Assembly (NCBI GenBank): GCA_050789255.1
Contig: JBOZRQ010000033.1
Coordinates: forward strand, 1 to 64,000
DNA length: 64,000 nucleotides
Source: JBOZRQ01 sp050789255
Lineage (GTDB): Bacteria > Bacillota > Sulfobacillia > Symbiobacteriales > Symbiobacteriaceae
Reading direction: 5' to 3'
Shown here one piece after another: positions 33,704 through 41,765 of this stretch (position 1 is the stretch's first letter; each line of letters starts with the position of its first letter). The position numbers and the translations under genes were made by a program. The notes under the pieces are model-generated. The model searched no databases. It saw only the letters and a list, made by a program, of their open reading frames with translations, and was not told where the DNA came from.

Positions 33704-35677
33704 CTAATCGGCCGCGACGCCGGACTCCATGCGTGTCCAGGTGAGGCCCAGCTCCATCAGCTTGCCCTCGGTAGGCACGCCGGTCTTGGGGTCCCAGCCC
33801 ATCATGCTGTAGTAAACGCTGCGGGCATCCATGATCCCGTCCTCGGGGACGGCCACCCCCTTGAGCGGCCCGTTCTCGAAGGCGGTCATGAAGCGGCGGG
33901 CGAGCTTGTCCGTCTCGTGGCCCAGACCCTCGCGCAGGTTGAACAGGCGGCTGAGGGTGTTTACCCGCTCGCCTACCTTGATCAGCTCGAACAGGCTGCT
34001 CTTCCAGCCGGTGGCGTACTGCATCAGGTCAGTCACCTGCTCCATGGTCCAGGGCAGGAACATGCAGTAGATGGCGCTGTTCTGGAAGTGGCGCCAGTTG
34101 ATGGTGTAGGCCACCATGCGGACCTTATCTGGAGAAAGGTCGGTGGCGGGCAGCGGCTTGGTGATGCCCAGGGGATGCAGGGAGTTGGTGCGCTTGGTGA
34201 AGCCGGTGTCGTGGAAGTTGTGCATGTGGTCGGCACCGGTGGGGCTGACCATGTAACCCAGGCCCAGGCCATGCTTGACCCGGGGCTCGTGGGCCGGCAG
34301 TTCCTGCTTCTTGACCACGGGCGCCAGGGCGACGGCTTCGGGGCCGTACTTCTGGGCAGCCCGGTAGGAGCCGTTGGCCAGGGTGTCGCCGAAGCCCTTC
34401 CGCTGGGCGATCAGCTCGAAGGCCTGGAGCCAGGCATCCAGGTTGCCGAAGCGCAGGTCGAGGCCCTGGAGGTCTTCGGCAGGGATCAGGCCCTTCTCCA
34501 CGCACTCCATTGCCCAGGCGATGGTCGCACCGCAGGAGACCGAGTCCATGCCAAGGGCGCCCAGCCGCATGTTGACGTAGGCTACGGCCTCCAGGTCATC
34601 GATGCCGCAGTTGGAGCCGACCATGGCGATGGTCTCGTACTCGGGGCCGCCGTAGTCCGGGTCGATCTCGAAGCGGCCGCTCAACTCCACCACCCGCTTG
34701 CACTTGACGCCGCAGGCGAAGCAGCCCTCGGTGCCGGTGAGCAGGCCCGTATCCTTCATGGTCTGGCCGGTGATCGCCTCGGCGCCCTTGTGGGTATTCT
34801 CCACCATGCAGGCGTCGGTGGGAGTCCGGTCCTGGTCGGGGGTATCGCCGTGCATAGCGGGCAGGCCCTTGCCCGGCCAGTGGCCGAAGCGGAAGTTCAG
34901 GGTGGGCAGGTTCCCCTGCATGGAAGAGCCGAGGGTGCCGCCGGCGGTGCCGAGCTCGGCCAGGCCGGCGTACAGCTTCTTGCCGTCGTTGGCCATCCAC
35001 TTGTTGAGCTCCAGAATCCCCTTCAGGTCGGCGACTTCAGGCAGCTTGGTGCCACGTACCGCCACGCCCTTCAGGTTCTTGGAGCCCATGACGGCGCCCA
35101 TGCCGCCACGGCCCACGAACTCGTTGAGATCGTTGGAGATGGTGGCGTAGAGCACCTTGTTCTCGCCGGCGGGGCCGATCTGGGCGAAGCGGACGCGCTG
35201 GTCGTTCAGTTCGGCCCGCACGGCCTCCTCCGCCGGCTTGCACTCGAGCCCCCAGAGGTGTGCGCCGTCGCGGACCTCCACCTGGCCATCCTTGATCCAG
35301 ATGTAGACCGGCTTGGGCGCGGCGCCTTCGACCACGAGCGCATCGAAGCCGGCCCGCTTGAACTCGTTGCCCCAGAAGCCCCCGGCCTCACCGCCGCCGT
35401 AGCCGCCGGTGAGCGGCGACTTGGCGCCCACGGCGTGGCGCCCGCTGCCCGCGAACGGCAGGGCGGTGAGCGGCCCGGTGGCGAAGATCAGCTTGTTGTC
35501 GGGGCCGAGTGGATCACATCCCGCCGGGATCTCCTTGTATAAGAAGTAGGCAATAAACCCGTGTCCGCCCACGTAGGTGCGATAGAAGTCATCCCCCGGG
35601 GTGTCCGTGGAGATCGCCCCGGTGGTCAGGTTCACCCGCAGGATCTTGCCGTGGTAGGCCTTCGACTCAAGCGCCAA
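33704..35677 (-). CDS. aor: Aldehyde:ferredoxin oxidoreductase (tungsten-type)
   Basis: 657 residues. It oxidises aldehydes to acids (or the reverse) with ferredoxin, using a tungstopterin cofactor and a [4Fe-4S] cluster. N-terminal YHGKILRVNLTTG and FAGSGRHAVGAKSPLTG are family signatures. Cluster ligands appear in CFACGVKC (C319, C322, C326), with a later cysteine in NSAIYCMFLPW. The TTG at 35677 has GGGAGGT 7 nt upstream. It lies just downstream of a MoaD-like gene, with a long hairpin between the two. The substrate aldehyde is unknown. Other AOR-family enzymes (formaldehyde, glyceraldehyde-3-phosphate) cannot be excluded. Confidence 0.92.
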   Translation of the reverse strand: MALESKAYHGKILRVNLTTGAISTDTPGDDFYRTYVGGHGFIAYFLYKEIPAGCDPLGPDNKLIFATGPLTALPFAGSGRHAVGAKSPLTGGYGGGEAGGFWGNEFKRAGFDALVVEGAAPKPVYIWIKDGQVEVRDGAHLWGLECKPAEEAVRAELNDQRVRFAQIGPAGENKVLYATISNDLNEFVGRGGMGAVMGSKNLKGVAVRGTKLPEVADLKGILELNKWMANDGKKLYAGLAELGTAGGTLGSSMQGNLPTLNFRFGHWPGKGLPAMHGDTPDQDRTPTDACMVENTHKGAEAITGQTMKDTGLLTGTEGCFACGVKCKRVVELSGRFEIDPDYGGPEYETIAMVGSNCGIDDLEAVAYVNMRLGALGMDSVSCGATIAWAMECVEKGLIPAEDLQGLDLRFGNLDAWLQAFELIAQRKGFGDTLANGSYRAAQKYGPEAVALAPVVKKQELPAHEPRVKHGLGLGYMVSPTGADHMHNFHDTGFTKRTNSLHPLGITKPLPATDLSPDKVRMVAYTINWRHFQNSAIYCMFLPWTMEQVTDLMQYATGWKSSLFELIKVGERVNTLSRLFNLREGLGHETDKLARRFMTAFENGPLKGVAVPEDGIMDARSVYYSMMGWDPKTGVPTEGKLMELGLTWTRMESGVAAD

Positions 35678-35712
35678 GACTAATACCTCCCTAGAAACTA
35701 ATTCAAGCCGCA

Positions 35713-35780
35713 GACTTTCGTGGGGTATCCGCCGAACATCGGTAGGAGGGACGCAGTGAGGCGGATGCCCCACGAAAGTC
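35713..35780 (-). promoter_or_regulatory. Long RNA hairpin between MoaD-like and AOR genes
   Basis: A 21-bp stem (35713-35733 with 35760-35780) with one G-U pair closes a 26-nt loop. The stem starts at the stop codon of the MoaD-like gene. The loop contains CCUCC, which could pair with GGAGG in the AOR ribosome binding site. Candidate expression control element; see findings. Confidence 0.5.
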
Positions 35781-36012
35781 ACCCTCCCTCAATTGGAGCG
35801 ACCAGCATGACCTCATCGCCGTCGGAGAGCACAGTGTCGTCGCTGGCCTGCTGCCCGTTCACGGCGACCAGCCCGATCTCCTCCCAGGGGATCCCGGTGG
35901 CGTAGATCAGATCGATCACTTTGGATCCGACGGCAAGCTCCATCTCGAACGGCGAACGACCGCTTGGTCGAAAGGTTCGGAGGTGCCCTTGCGCTGTCAC
36001 CTTGACGACCAC
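35779..36012 (-). CDS. MoaD/ThiS-like sulfur carrier protein
   Basis: 77 residues with the beta-grasp pattern (FEMELAVGSKVIDLIYATG, then IGLVAVNGQQASDDTVLSDG and DEVMLVAPIEGG). The C-terminal Gly-Gly is needed for thiocarboxylate formation. MoaD donates sulfur in pterin cofactor synthesis; the position directly upstream of AOR suggests tungstopterin supply. GTG start at 36012 preceded by GAAGGGGGGA; a frame to 36060 has no site. Ends 100 bp before the AOR start, with the hairpin in between. Confidence 0.85.
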   Translation of the reverse strand: MVVKVTAQGHLRTFRPSGRSPFEMELAVGSKVIDLIYATGIPWEEIGLVAVNGQQASDDTVLSDGDEVMLVAPIEGG

Positions 36013-36116
36013 CCTCTCCCCCCTTCGCCTGCCGAAATAGTTCAAAAGGGTATATACCACACGGGCTAGGGCGGTTCCTCCGGCTGTGCTACAATAAGGG
36101 GGAATCGGCGGGAAAG

Positions 36117-37331
36117 GTGATGGCTGTGGCCACAGTGAAGCTCTTTCATGAAGATCCGTATCTGACGAGGTTCACGGCACAAGTGGTGTCCTGTACCCAG
36201 CAAGGTGCAAGCTGGGACGTGGTCCTCGATCGCACGGCGTTCTACGCGGAGGCCGGCGGGCAGCCCAGCGATCAGGGCACGCTGGGGGGGCGCCAGGTGC
36301 TGAGCGTCCGGGAAGATGAGGACGGCACCATCACCCACACAGTCGACGCTCCCTTGTCTGGTGAGGTGCAGGGCGAAATCGACTGGCTGCAGCGGCTTGA
36401 CCACATGGAGCAGCACACTGGCCAACATTTGCTGTCGGGCGCCTTCGAGCAGCTCTTCGACGCGGAGACCGTCTCATGGCACCTGGGCGCCGATTCCTGC
36501 ACGGTTGACCTGGGCATTGAGGGTCTCTCGTCCGAGCAGATTGACCGCATCGAGGAGGAGTGCAACCGGGTGATCCGGGCCGGACTCCCTGTGGTCACGC
36601 ACCTGGTCGACCAGGACGGGGTGGCCAAGCTCCCCCTTCGCAAGCCCCCGACGGTCACCGAGAACATTCGTGTGGTGGAGATCTCCGGCTACGACTGGTC
36701 GGCGTGCGCCGGCACCCATGTGCGTAACACGGGTGAGCTCGGGCTGCTGAAGGTCAAGGCGTGGGAGAAGAACAAGAAGTCCACCAGGGTCTACTTCCTG
36801 GTGGGACGCCGGGCGCTGCAGGACTACGCGCAGCTCGACCGCATGACCCGCGACCTGTGCCGTGGCCTCAGCATGGCTGTCAGCGATCTTCCGAAGTTCG
36901 TCGAGCGGGCTCAAGCCGAGTCGTCCTCCCTGCGTAAGCAGGTGAAGGTCCTTCAAGAGCAGCTCCTGGAGATCGAGGCCGAGCGTCTGCTCAGCGAGGC
37001 CCGCCGAATCGGCGGGGCACGCATTCTGCGCATGGTGATCGGGGCGCGTCCCCTCGACGAGGTGAAGCTGCTCGCCGCCAAGGTGGCGGCTCACCCACAG
37101 ACCATCGCCGTCTTCGGCACCAAGGGCGCCCTTCCCAACATCGTGCTGTACCGGTCGCTCGATCTGCGGCTGGACGTGGGCGCCATCATCAAGCAGGTGC
37201 TGCCCATGATTGACGGGCGTGGCGGCGGCTCACCGGTACAAGCCCAGGGCGGAGGGACTCGTCCCGAGATGCTGGAGCAGGCGCTGGACACATTGATTCA
37301 AAGGATTGCGGAGCTATTGCATCAGGCATAA
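36117..37331 (+). CDS. Alanyl-tRNA editing protein AlaX-like, with DHHA1 domain
   Basis: 404 residues. The N-terminal part matches the AlaRS editing domain (FYAEAGGQPSDQGTL, HTGQHLLSGAF, CAGTHVRNTGELG) with the zinc/active residues of HxxxH and C-x3-H. The C-terminal part is a DHHA1 oligomerisation/RNA-binding domain (GGARILRMVIGARPLDEVKLL onward). It hydrolyses mischarged Ser/Gly-tRNA(Ala). Start ambiguous: GTG 36117, ATG 36120 or GTG 36126 near GGGAAAGG. Single gene, ended by a bidirectional terminator. Confidence 0.88.
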   Translation: MMAVATVKLFHEDPYLTRFTAQVVSCTQQGASWDVVLDRTAFYAEAGGQPSDQGTLGGRQVLSVREDEDGTITHTVDAPLSGEVQGEIDWLQRLDHMEQHTGQHLLSGAFEQLFDAETVSWHLGADSCTVDLGIEGLSSEQIDRIEEECNRVIRAGLPVVTHLVDQDGVAKLPLRKPPTVTENIRVVEISGYDWSACAGTHVRNTGELGLLKVKAWEKNKKSTRVYFLVGRRALQDYAQLDRMTRDLCRGLSMAVSDLPKFVERAQAESSSLRKQVKVLQEQLLEIEAERLLSEARRIGGARILRMVIGARPLDEVKLLAAKVAAHPQTIAVFGTKGALPNIVLYRSLDLRLDVGAIIKQVLPMIDGRGGGSPVQAQGGGTRPEMLEQALDTLIQRIAELLHQA

Positions 37332-37335
37332 TGAA

Positions 37336-37364
37336 AGCCCGGTGGGAGATCCCCACCGGGCTTG
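37336..37364. terminator. Bidirectional terminator between AlaX and antiporter genes
   Basis: A 12-bp perfect stem (37336-37347, AAGCCCGGTGGG, with 37353-37364) lies between two convergent genes just past both stops. Confidence 0.85.
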
Positions 37365-37368
37365 TCTC

Positions 37369-38601
37369 TTACTTGGCGCTGCCGCCTTTGAAGACCATTC
37401 TCAACAGAATCGGCGTGACCAGCGTCGTTGCCAGCGTCATGATTACCATGACGGAGAAGATCTCCTGGTTGATGACACCGGCGCTCAGGCCGATACCTGC
37501 AACGATTAGAGCCACCTCACCGCGGGAGATCATGCCGGTACCCACCCGGATGGATTCGGTGGCGTTAAACCCGACTGCGGCCACACCGAGGCCCGATCCG
37601 ATGACCTTGGTAATGATGGAGGCGATCACGATCAGGGTCGCCAGCAAGGGAGCGGCCTTGAACGCCGAGATGGCGTTCGCCTCAAGGCCAATGCTGACGA
37701 AGAAGACCGGCACGAAGAAACCGTAGGCCAAAACCGACAGCTTCTCCACAATCGCGTGGCTGAGGTCGTGGTGCTGGGCGATAATCACGCCGAGCAGGTA
37801 CGACCCCGTGATGGCCGCCACCTTGCCCACCGCCTCTGCCGAGAAGGCAAAGAGCAGTCCCAGGACGATGGCCATGGCGAAGCCCGTCTCGGTGCCTTGC
37901 CACTTGGCCGCCCAGCGGAGCAGCCAGGGCACTACTTTCCCACCAAGCAGGATCGCCACGGCGAAGTAGACGACCATCTTGATGATGATCCACCAGACCG
38001 GTTCGGCAGCTTCCCCGCCGGAAGCACCGTGAAGGGCGACCACGAAGGAGAGCAAGATGATGCCCATCACGTCGTCGATGACCGCTGCGCCAAGGATGGT
38101 CATGCCTTCCTTGGACTTCAGCTTCCCCATCTCAATGAGGGTCTGGGCCGAGATCGATACGCTGGTTGCGGTAAGAATCGTGCCGATAAAGACGCTGGGG
38201 AACCAGTCATAGCCTCCCACGTACCGGGCCAACGCCAAACCAGCCACGAAGGGCAGGATGACACCGCCGGTAGCGCCGACGAAGGAGGCCACGCCGACCT
38301 TCTTCATCTCCTTCAGGTCGGTTTCGAGGCCTGCAAGGAACATCAGGAAGATTACGCCTAGCTCGGCGAGATACTTCACGAGCGGTTCGAGCACTTCGTG
38401 GTCCGAAAAGGGCGCCCAGTGCAAAAGGTTCAGGGCGGTGGGTCCTAGGATGAGGCCGACTGTAAGTTCACCGAGAACAGCCGGCTGGCCCAGTCGCTTG
38501 CTGAGCGCACCCGCACCTTTGGATGCGAGAATAATGATGGCGAACAGCAACAGGACCTGCAGCAGCGGAGATAAGGGCCACGTCATGATCGGCAGATTCA
38601 A
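37369..38601 (-). CDS. Cation:proton antiporter, CPA2 family (NapA/KefB-like)
   Basis: 410 residues with about twelve membrane segments. Family marks are GLILGPTALNLL near the N-terminus, SVSISAQTLIEMG, the ion-binding pair in AAVIDDVMGIILLS (Asp-Asp), and GMISRGEVALIVAG near the end. The Asp pair is as in the electrogenic Na+/H+ antiporter NapA. No RCK/TrkA domain is present. The TTG at 38601 has GAGGAG upstream; a longer frame in the 39.5-kb direction is not part of the gene. It has its own promoter and follows nuoN on the same strand. Confidence 0.9.
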   Translation of the reverse strand: MNLPIMTWPLSPLLQVLLLFAIIILASKGAGALSKRLGQPAVLGELTVGLILGPTALNLLHWAPFSDHEVLEPLVKYLAELGVIFLMFLAGLETDLKEMKKVGVASFVGATGGVILPFVAGLALARYVGGYDWFPSVFIGTILTATSVSISAQTLIEMGKLKSKEGMTILGAAVIDDVMGIILLSFVVALHGASGGEAAEPVWWIIIKMVVYFAVAILLGGKVVPWLLRWAAKWQGTETGFAMAIVLGLLFAFSAEAVGKVAAITGSYLLGVIIAQHHDLSHAIVEKLSVLAYGFFVPVFFVSIGLEANAISAFKAAPLLATLIVIASIITKVIGSGLGVAAVGFNATESIRVGTGMISRGEVALIVAGIGLSAGVINQEIFSVMVIMTLATTLVTPILLRMVFKGGSAK

Positions 38602-38641
38602 CGTCGTGCCACTCCTCGTAGCGTCGTCGGGCATGGACACA

Positions 38642-38671
38642 ATTATAGTCCCGAAATCTCCCAGCACGCAA
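38642..38671 (-). promoter_or_regulatory. Promoter of the CPA2 antiporter gene
   Basis: Minus-strand -35 TTGCGT (38666-38671), 18 bp spacer and perfect -10 TATAAT (38642-38647), about 40 bp from the predicted start codon. Confidence 0.7.
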
Positions 38672-38679
38672 GTAAGCCA

Positions 38680-38713
38680 GAAGAACCGGAGGCACCCTGG
38701 CCTCCGGTTCTTC
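38680..38713 (-). terminator. Terminator of the nuo operon
   Basis: A 13-bp perfect stem (38680-38692 with 38701-38713), GAAGAACCGGAGG, lies about 10 bp past the nuoN stop. It closes the complex I operon. Confidence 0.8.
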
Positions 38714-38723
38714 GCGTTTGACG

Positions 38724-40223
38724 TTACTTCAGGAGCGCTGCAGCGGTCTGGGTCCATCCGACGAACGGGCTGGCCCAAAGCGCTACCACCACGACAGCGA
38801 CCATGGAGATCACAACGGTGGCCTTCACGGTGTAGCTGGTCTCCAGGGCGCCCTTGTCGGACTTCTCCAGGAACATCGCCTTGACCACACCGTAGTAGTA
38901 GCCGACCGAGATGACCGAGTTGACGGCCATGGCAAGCGCCAGCCACAGGTACCCGGAGCCGACGGCGGCCCGGAACAAGAAGAACTTGCCCAGGAAACCG
39001 ACCGTGGGCGGGATGCCGATGAGGGAGACGAAGAAGAGGAGCAGTGCCCAGGCGTAGACCGGTTCGCGCTGTGCCAGACCCTTGAAGTCCTCCACCGTAA
39101 CCCAGCCGCCTTCCTGATCCATGTGGGTCAGGACGGCGAAGATGCCCAGGTTGGTGATGGCATAGGCCAGCACGTAGTAGAGCACCGCCGAGGTGCCGCC
39201 GGGCAGGTTGCCGGCGGAGACTACGCCGACGAGGACATAGCCGGCCTGAGCGATGGAGGAGTAGGCCATCATGCGCTTCACGTTGCTCTGCATGAGCGCC
39301 GTCAGGTTGCCCAGGAACATGGAGGCGGCAGACAGGACGGCGAACATTAGCATCCAGCGTCCAGAGAGTTCCGAGACGCCAAGAGCGATCAGGAAGATCC
39401 GCAAGATGGCAGCGAAGGCGGCGCCCTTCGGACCGACCGAAAAGAAGGCGGTAACCGGAGTCGGGCTGCCCTCGTAGACGTCCGGCGCCCACAGGTGCAT
39501 CGGGGCGGCGGCGACCTTGAAGCCGAAGCCGACCACCACGAACAGGGTGCCTACGGCCAGGAGGGGCAGGAAGCCGGCGTTGGTGGTGACCGAGGCGGCG
39601 ATCGTCGGCAGGTAGGTGGTGCCAGCCGCCCCGTAGAGCAGCGACACACCGAAGAGCAGAACCGCCGAGGCGAAGGCGCCGTTCAGGAAGTACTTGAGGC
39701 CTGCTTCGTTGGACTTGGGATCATGACGGAGCAGACCGGCCAGCACATAGGAGGAGATCGAGGAGAGCTCCAGTCCCACGTAGATGGTGATCAGGTCACG
39801 GGAGCTGACCATGAACATCATGCCGAGGGTGGCTGCGAAGACCACCTCGTAGAACTCCATGAACATGCCGTGCAGGAACTTGTCGACGTAGCCCACCGAC
39901 AGCAGGATCAGCATGCCGGTGATGAAGAGCAGCACGCCCTTCATGAAGAACGAGAAGGTGTCTGCCGTGATCATGCCGCCCCAGAACTCCAGGGGGTTCC
40001 CCTTGGAGATGGCACCGGCGATCTCGGCGTCGGTGGCCGTGAAGAAGACCGCTCCCAGGGCGAGCATGACGCCGGCGAATGCGAAGCCGGTCAGGAGCTT
40101 CTTCTCTTTCATATAGAGATCGGCCACCATGACCAACAGCATCGTGCCGAGCAGAATCAGCTCCGGCAGCAACACCGTGTAGCTGGGTTTGACGATCTCC
40201 AGCCAGTTGCTAGCTGCCGGCAC
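38724..40223 (-). CDS. nuoN: NADH-quinone oxidoreductase-like subunit N
   Basis: 499 residues, an antiporter-like membrane subunit with about 14 helices. Motifs include SSRDLITIYVGLELSSISSY and FKVAAAPMHLWAPDVYEGSP, with conserved proton-path lysine and histidine-type residues, and SSIAQAGYVLVGVV. GTG start at 40223 with GGGAGGA 7 nt upstream; it begins one base after the nuoM stop. Last gene of the operon, ended by a strong hairpin. Confidence 0.93.
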   Translation of the reverse strand: MPAASNWLEIVKPSYTVLLPELILLGTMLLVMVADLYMKEKKLLTGFAFAGVMLALGAVFFTATDAEIAGAISKGNPLEFWGGMITADTFSFFMKGVLLFITGMLILLSVGYVDKFLHGMFMEFYEVVFAATLGMMFMVSSRDLITIYVGLELSSISSYVLAGLLRHDPKSNEAGLKYFLNGAFASAVLLFGVSLLYGAAGTTYLPTIAASVTTNAGFLPLLAVGTLFVVVGFGFKVAAAPMHLWAPDVYEGSPTPVTAFFSVGPKGAAFAAILRIFLIALGVSELSGRWMLMFAVLSAASMFLGNLTALMQSNVKRMMAYSSIAQAGYVLVGVVSAGNLPGGTSAVLYYVLAYAITNLGIFAVLTHMDQEGGWVTVEDFKGLAQREPVYAWALLLFFVSLIGIPPTVGFLGKFFLFRAAVGSGYLWLALAMAVNSVISVGYYYGVVKAMFLEKSDKGALETSYTVKATVVISMVAVVVVALWASPFVGWTQTAAALLK

Positions 40224-40224
40224 G

Positions 40225-41751
40225 CTACATTCCTCCCAGCGCGAGGAGCTTCGACAGAGACGCCACAGCATCGTTCAGCATGTTGAAGACGGGAGCGGGC
40301 CAGACACCGTAGAGGACGATCAGGACAGCCAGCGGGGCGAAGATGAGGCGCTCCTTGACGGTGACGTCCTCGAGGCTGGCGTACTCCTTCTTGCCCTCGC
40401 CGAGGAGGACGTTCCGCATGGTGATCAGGTGCCAGGCAGCGGTGATGACCAGGCCGGCGCCGGCGACCAGCAGCCAGAGACCGAAGGCCGGGTAGGACCC
40501 GGTCAGGGCCACGAACTCGCCGATGAAGCCGGCCAGACCGGGCAGACCCAGGTTGGCGAAGGCGACGAAGGCGGTGATGAAGCTGACGACCGGGATGGTC
40601 ACGAACATGCCGCCGAGCTTGCCGAGGTCACGGGTGTGGGTCCGCTCGTAGAACATACCGACGGCGAAGAAGAACAGGGGCGAGATCAGGCCGTGGGAGA
40701 TGGTGACGAAGTAGCCACCGGCCAGGGCGATCGCAGCGAGGGCAGGATCGTCGATGGCGCTGGCAGCGGCCAGGGCGACGACGAAGAAGCCCATGTGGTT
40801 GACCGAAGAGTATGCGACCTGCTTCTTGAAGTCCTTCTGGGCCATAGCGGCGGCGGCAGCGTAAACGATGCCCACGACACCGAAGAAGAAGAGCAGCCAG
40901 GCGTACTGCTTGGCGACCTGCGGCAGCAGCGGATGGCTGATACGCACCATGGCGTAGGAGCCCAGCTTCAGCAGGATGCCGGCCAGCAGCATGGAGATCG
41001 GGGTGGGCGCCTCAACGTGGGCGTCGGGCAACCAGGTGTGGAACGGGAACATGGGCACCTTAACAGCGAAGCCGACGAGCAGGGCGAAGAAAGCGAAGGT
41101 GGTCAGGCCGTTGATGGGCAGCGTCTTGGTCTTGGCAGCCATCAGCAGGAGGTTGAAGTCGCCGACGCCGGTGGCGAGGTACAGGTAGATGGCACCGACC
41201 AGCATGACGACCGAACCGATGAGGGTGTAGAGGAAGAACTTGATGGCGGCATACTCACGGCGAGGACCGCCCCAGATGCCGATCAGGAAGTACATGGGCA
41301 GGAGCACGATCTCCCAGAAGACGTAGAAGAGCATGAAGTCGAGGGCGACGAAGACGCCGTTGGTACCGGTCTCGAGGACCAGCAGAAGGATAAGATAGTC
41401 CTTCACACGGACGTTAATATACTTGTACGAAGCCAGCACGGCCAGCGGGAAGAGAAGCACGGACAGAGCGATCATGGTCATGGCGAAACCGTCAACGCCG
41501 ATGGTGTAGTTGACGCCAATCTCCTTGATCCAGGTGAAGTGCTCAACAAACCGCATGCCGAGCGAGCGAGCGTCGGCGCTGGGGGTCTGGCTGTAGTAGC
41601 TGGCGAGCATCGCGATGGCCGGAACGACCGGAATCAGGGTACCAATGCCGGCGACCCAGAAGAGCAGCTTCTCGTTGGTCTTGGGGAGAAAGAGCATGAC
41701 CAGGGCAACAACAAGGGGCGCAAACACGAGTAGCGACAACAGGTTAGACAT
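40225..41751 (-). CDS. nuoM: NADH-quinone oxidoreductase-like subunit M
   Basis: 508 residues, a proton-pumping antiporter-like subunit: LLVLETGTNGVFVALDFMLF, KVPMFPFHTWLPDAHVEAPT and SSVNHMGFFVVAL. ATG at 41751 with TAGGAGG upstream; the frame extends a further 48 codons upstream into the end of nuoL. Between nuoL (14 bp) and nuoN, in the standard order. Confidence 0.94.
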   Translation of the reverse strand: MSNLLSLLVFAPLVVALVMLFLPKTNEKLLFWVAGIGTLIPVVPAIAMLASYYSQTPSADARSLGMRFVEHFTWIKEIGVNYTIGVDGFAMTMIALSVLLFPLAVLASYKYINVRVKDYLILLLVLETGTNGVFVALDFMLFYVFWEIVLLPMYFLIGIWGGPRREYAAIKFFLYTLIGSVVMLVGAIYLYLATGVGDFNLLLMAAKTKTLPINGLTTFAFFALLVGFAVKVPMFPFHTWLPDAHVEAPTPISMLLAGILLKLGSYAMVRISHPLLPQVAKQYAWLLFFFGVVGIVYAAAAAMAQKDFKKQVAYSSVNHMGFFVVALAAASAIDDPALAAIALAGGYFVTISHGLISPLFFFAVGMFYERTHTRDLGKLGGMFVTIPVVSFITAFVAFANLGLPGLAGFIGEFVALTGSYPAFGLWLLVAGAGLVITAAWHLITMRNVLLGEGKKEYASLEDVTVKERLIFAPLAVLIVLYGVWPAPVFNMLNDAVASLSKLLALGGM

Positions 41752-41765
41752 CCCCGGTAAGCCTC

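Noticed and set aside
35713..35780. Assignment of the MoaD-AOR hairpin to the Moco or tuco riboswitch.
   Set aside because: I could not identify the conserved loops or tetraloop receptor of those RNAs. A covariance search would be decisive.
37369..39492. A 707-codon frame merging the CPA2 antiporter with an upstream stretch.
   Set aside because: The upstream part overlaps nuoN in a different frame. A promoter and ribosome site at 38601-38671 mark the true antiporter start.
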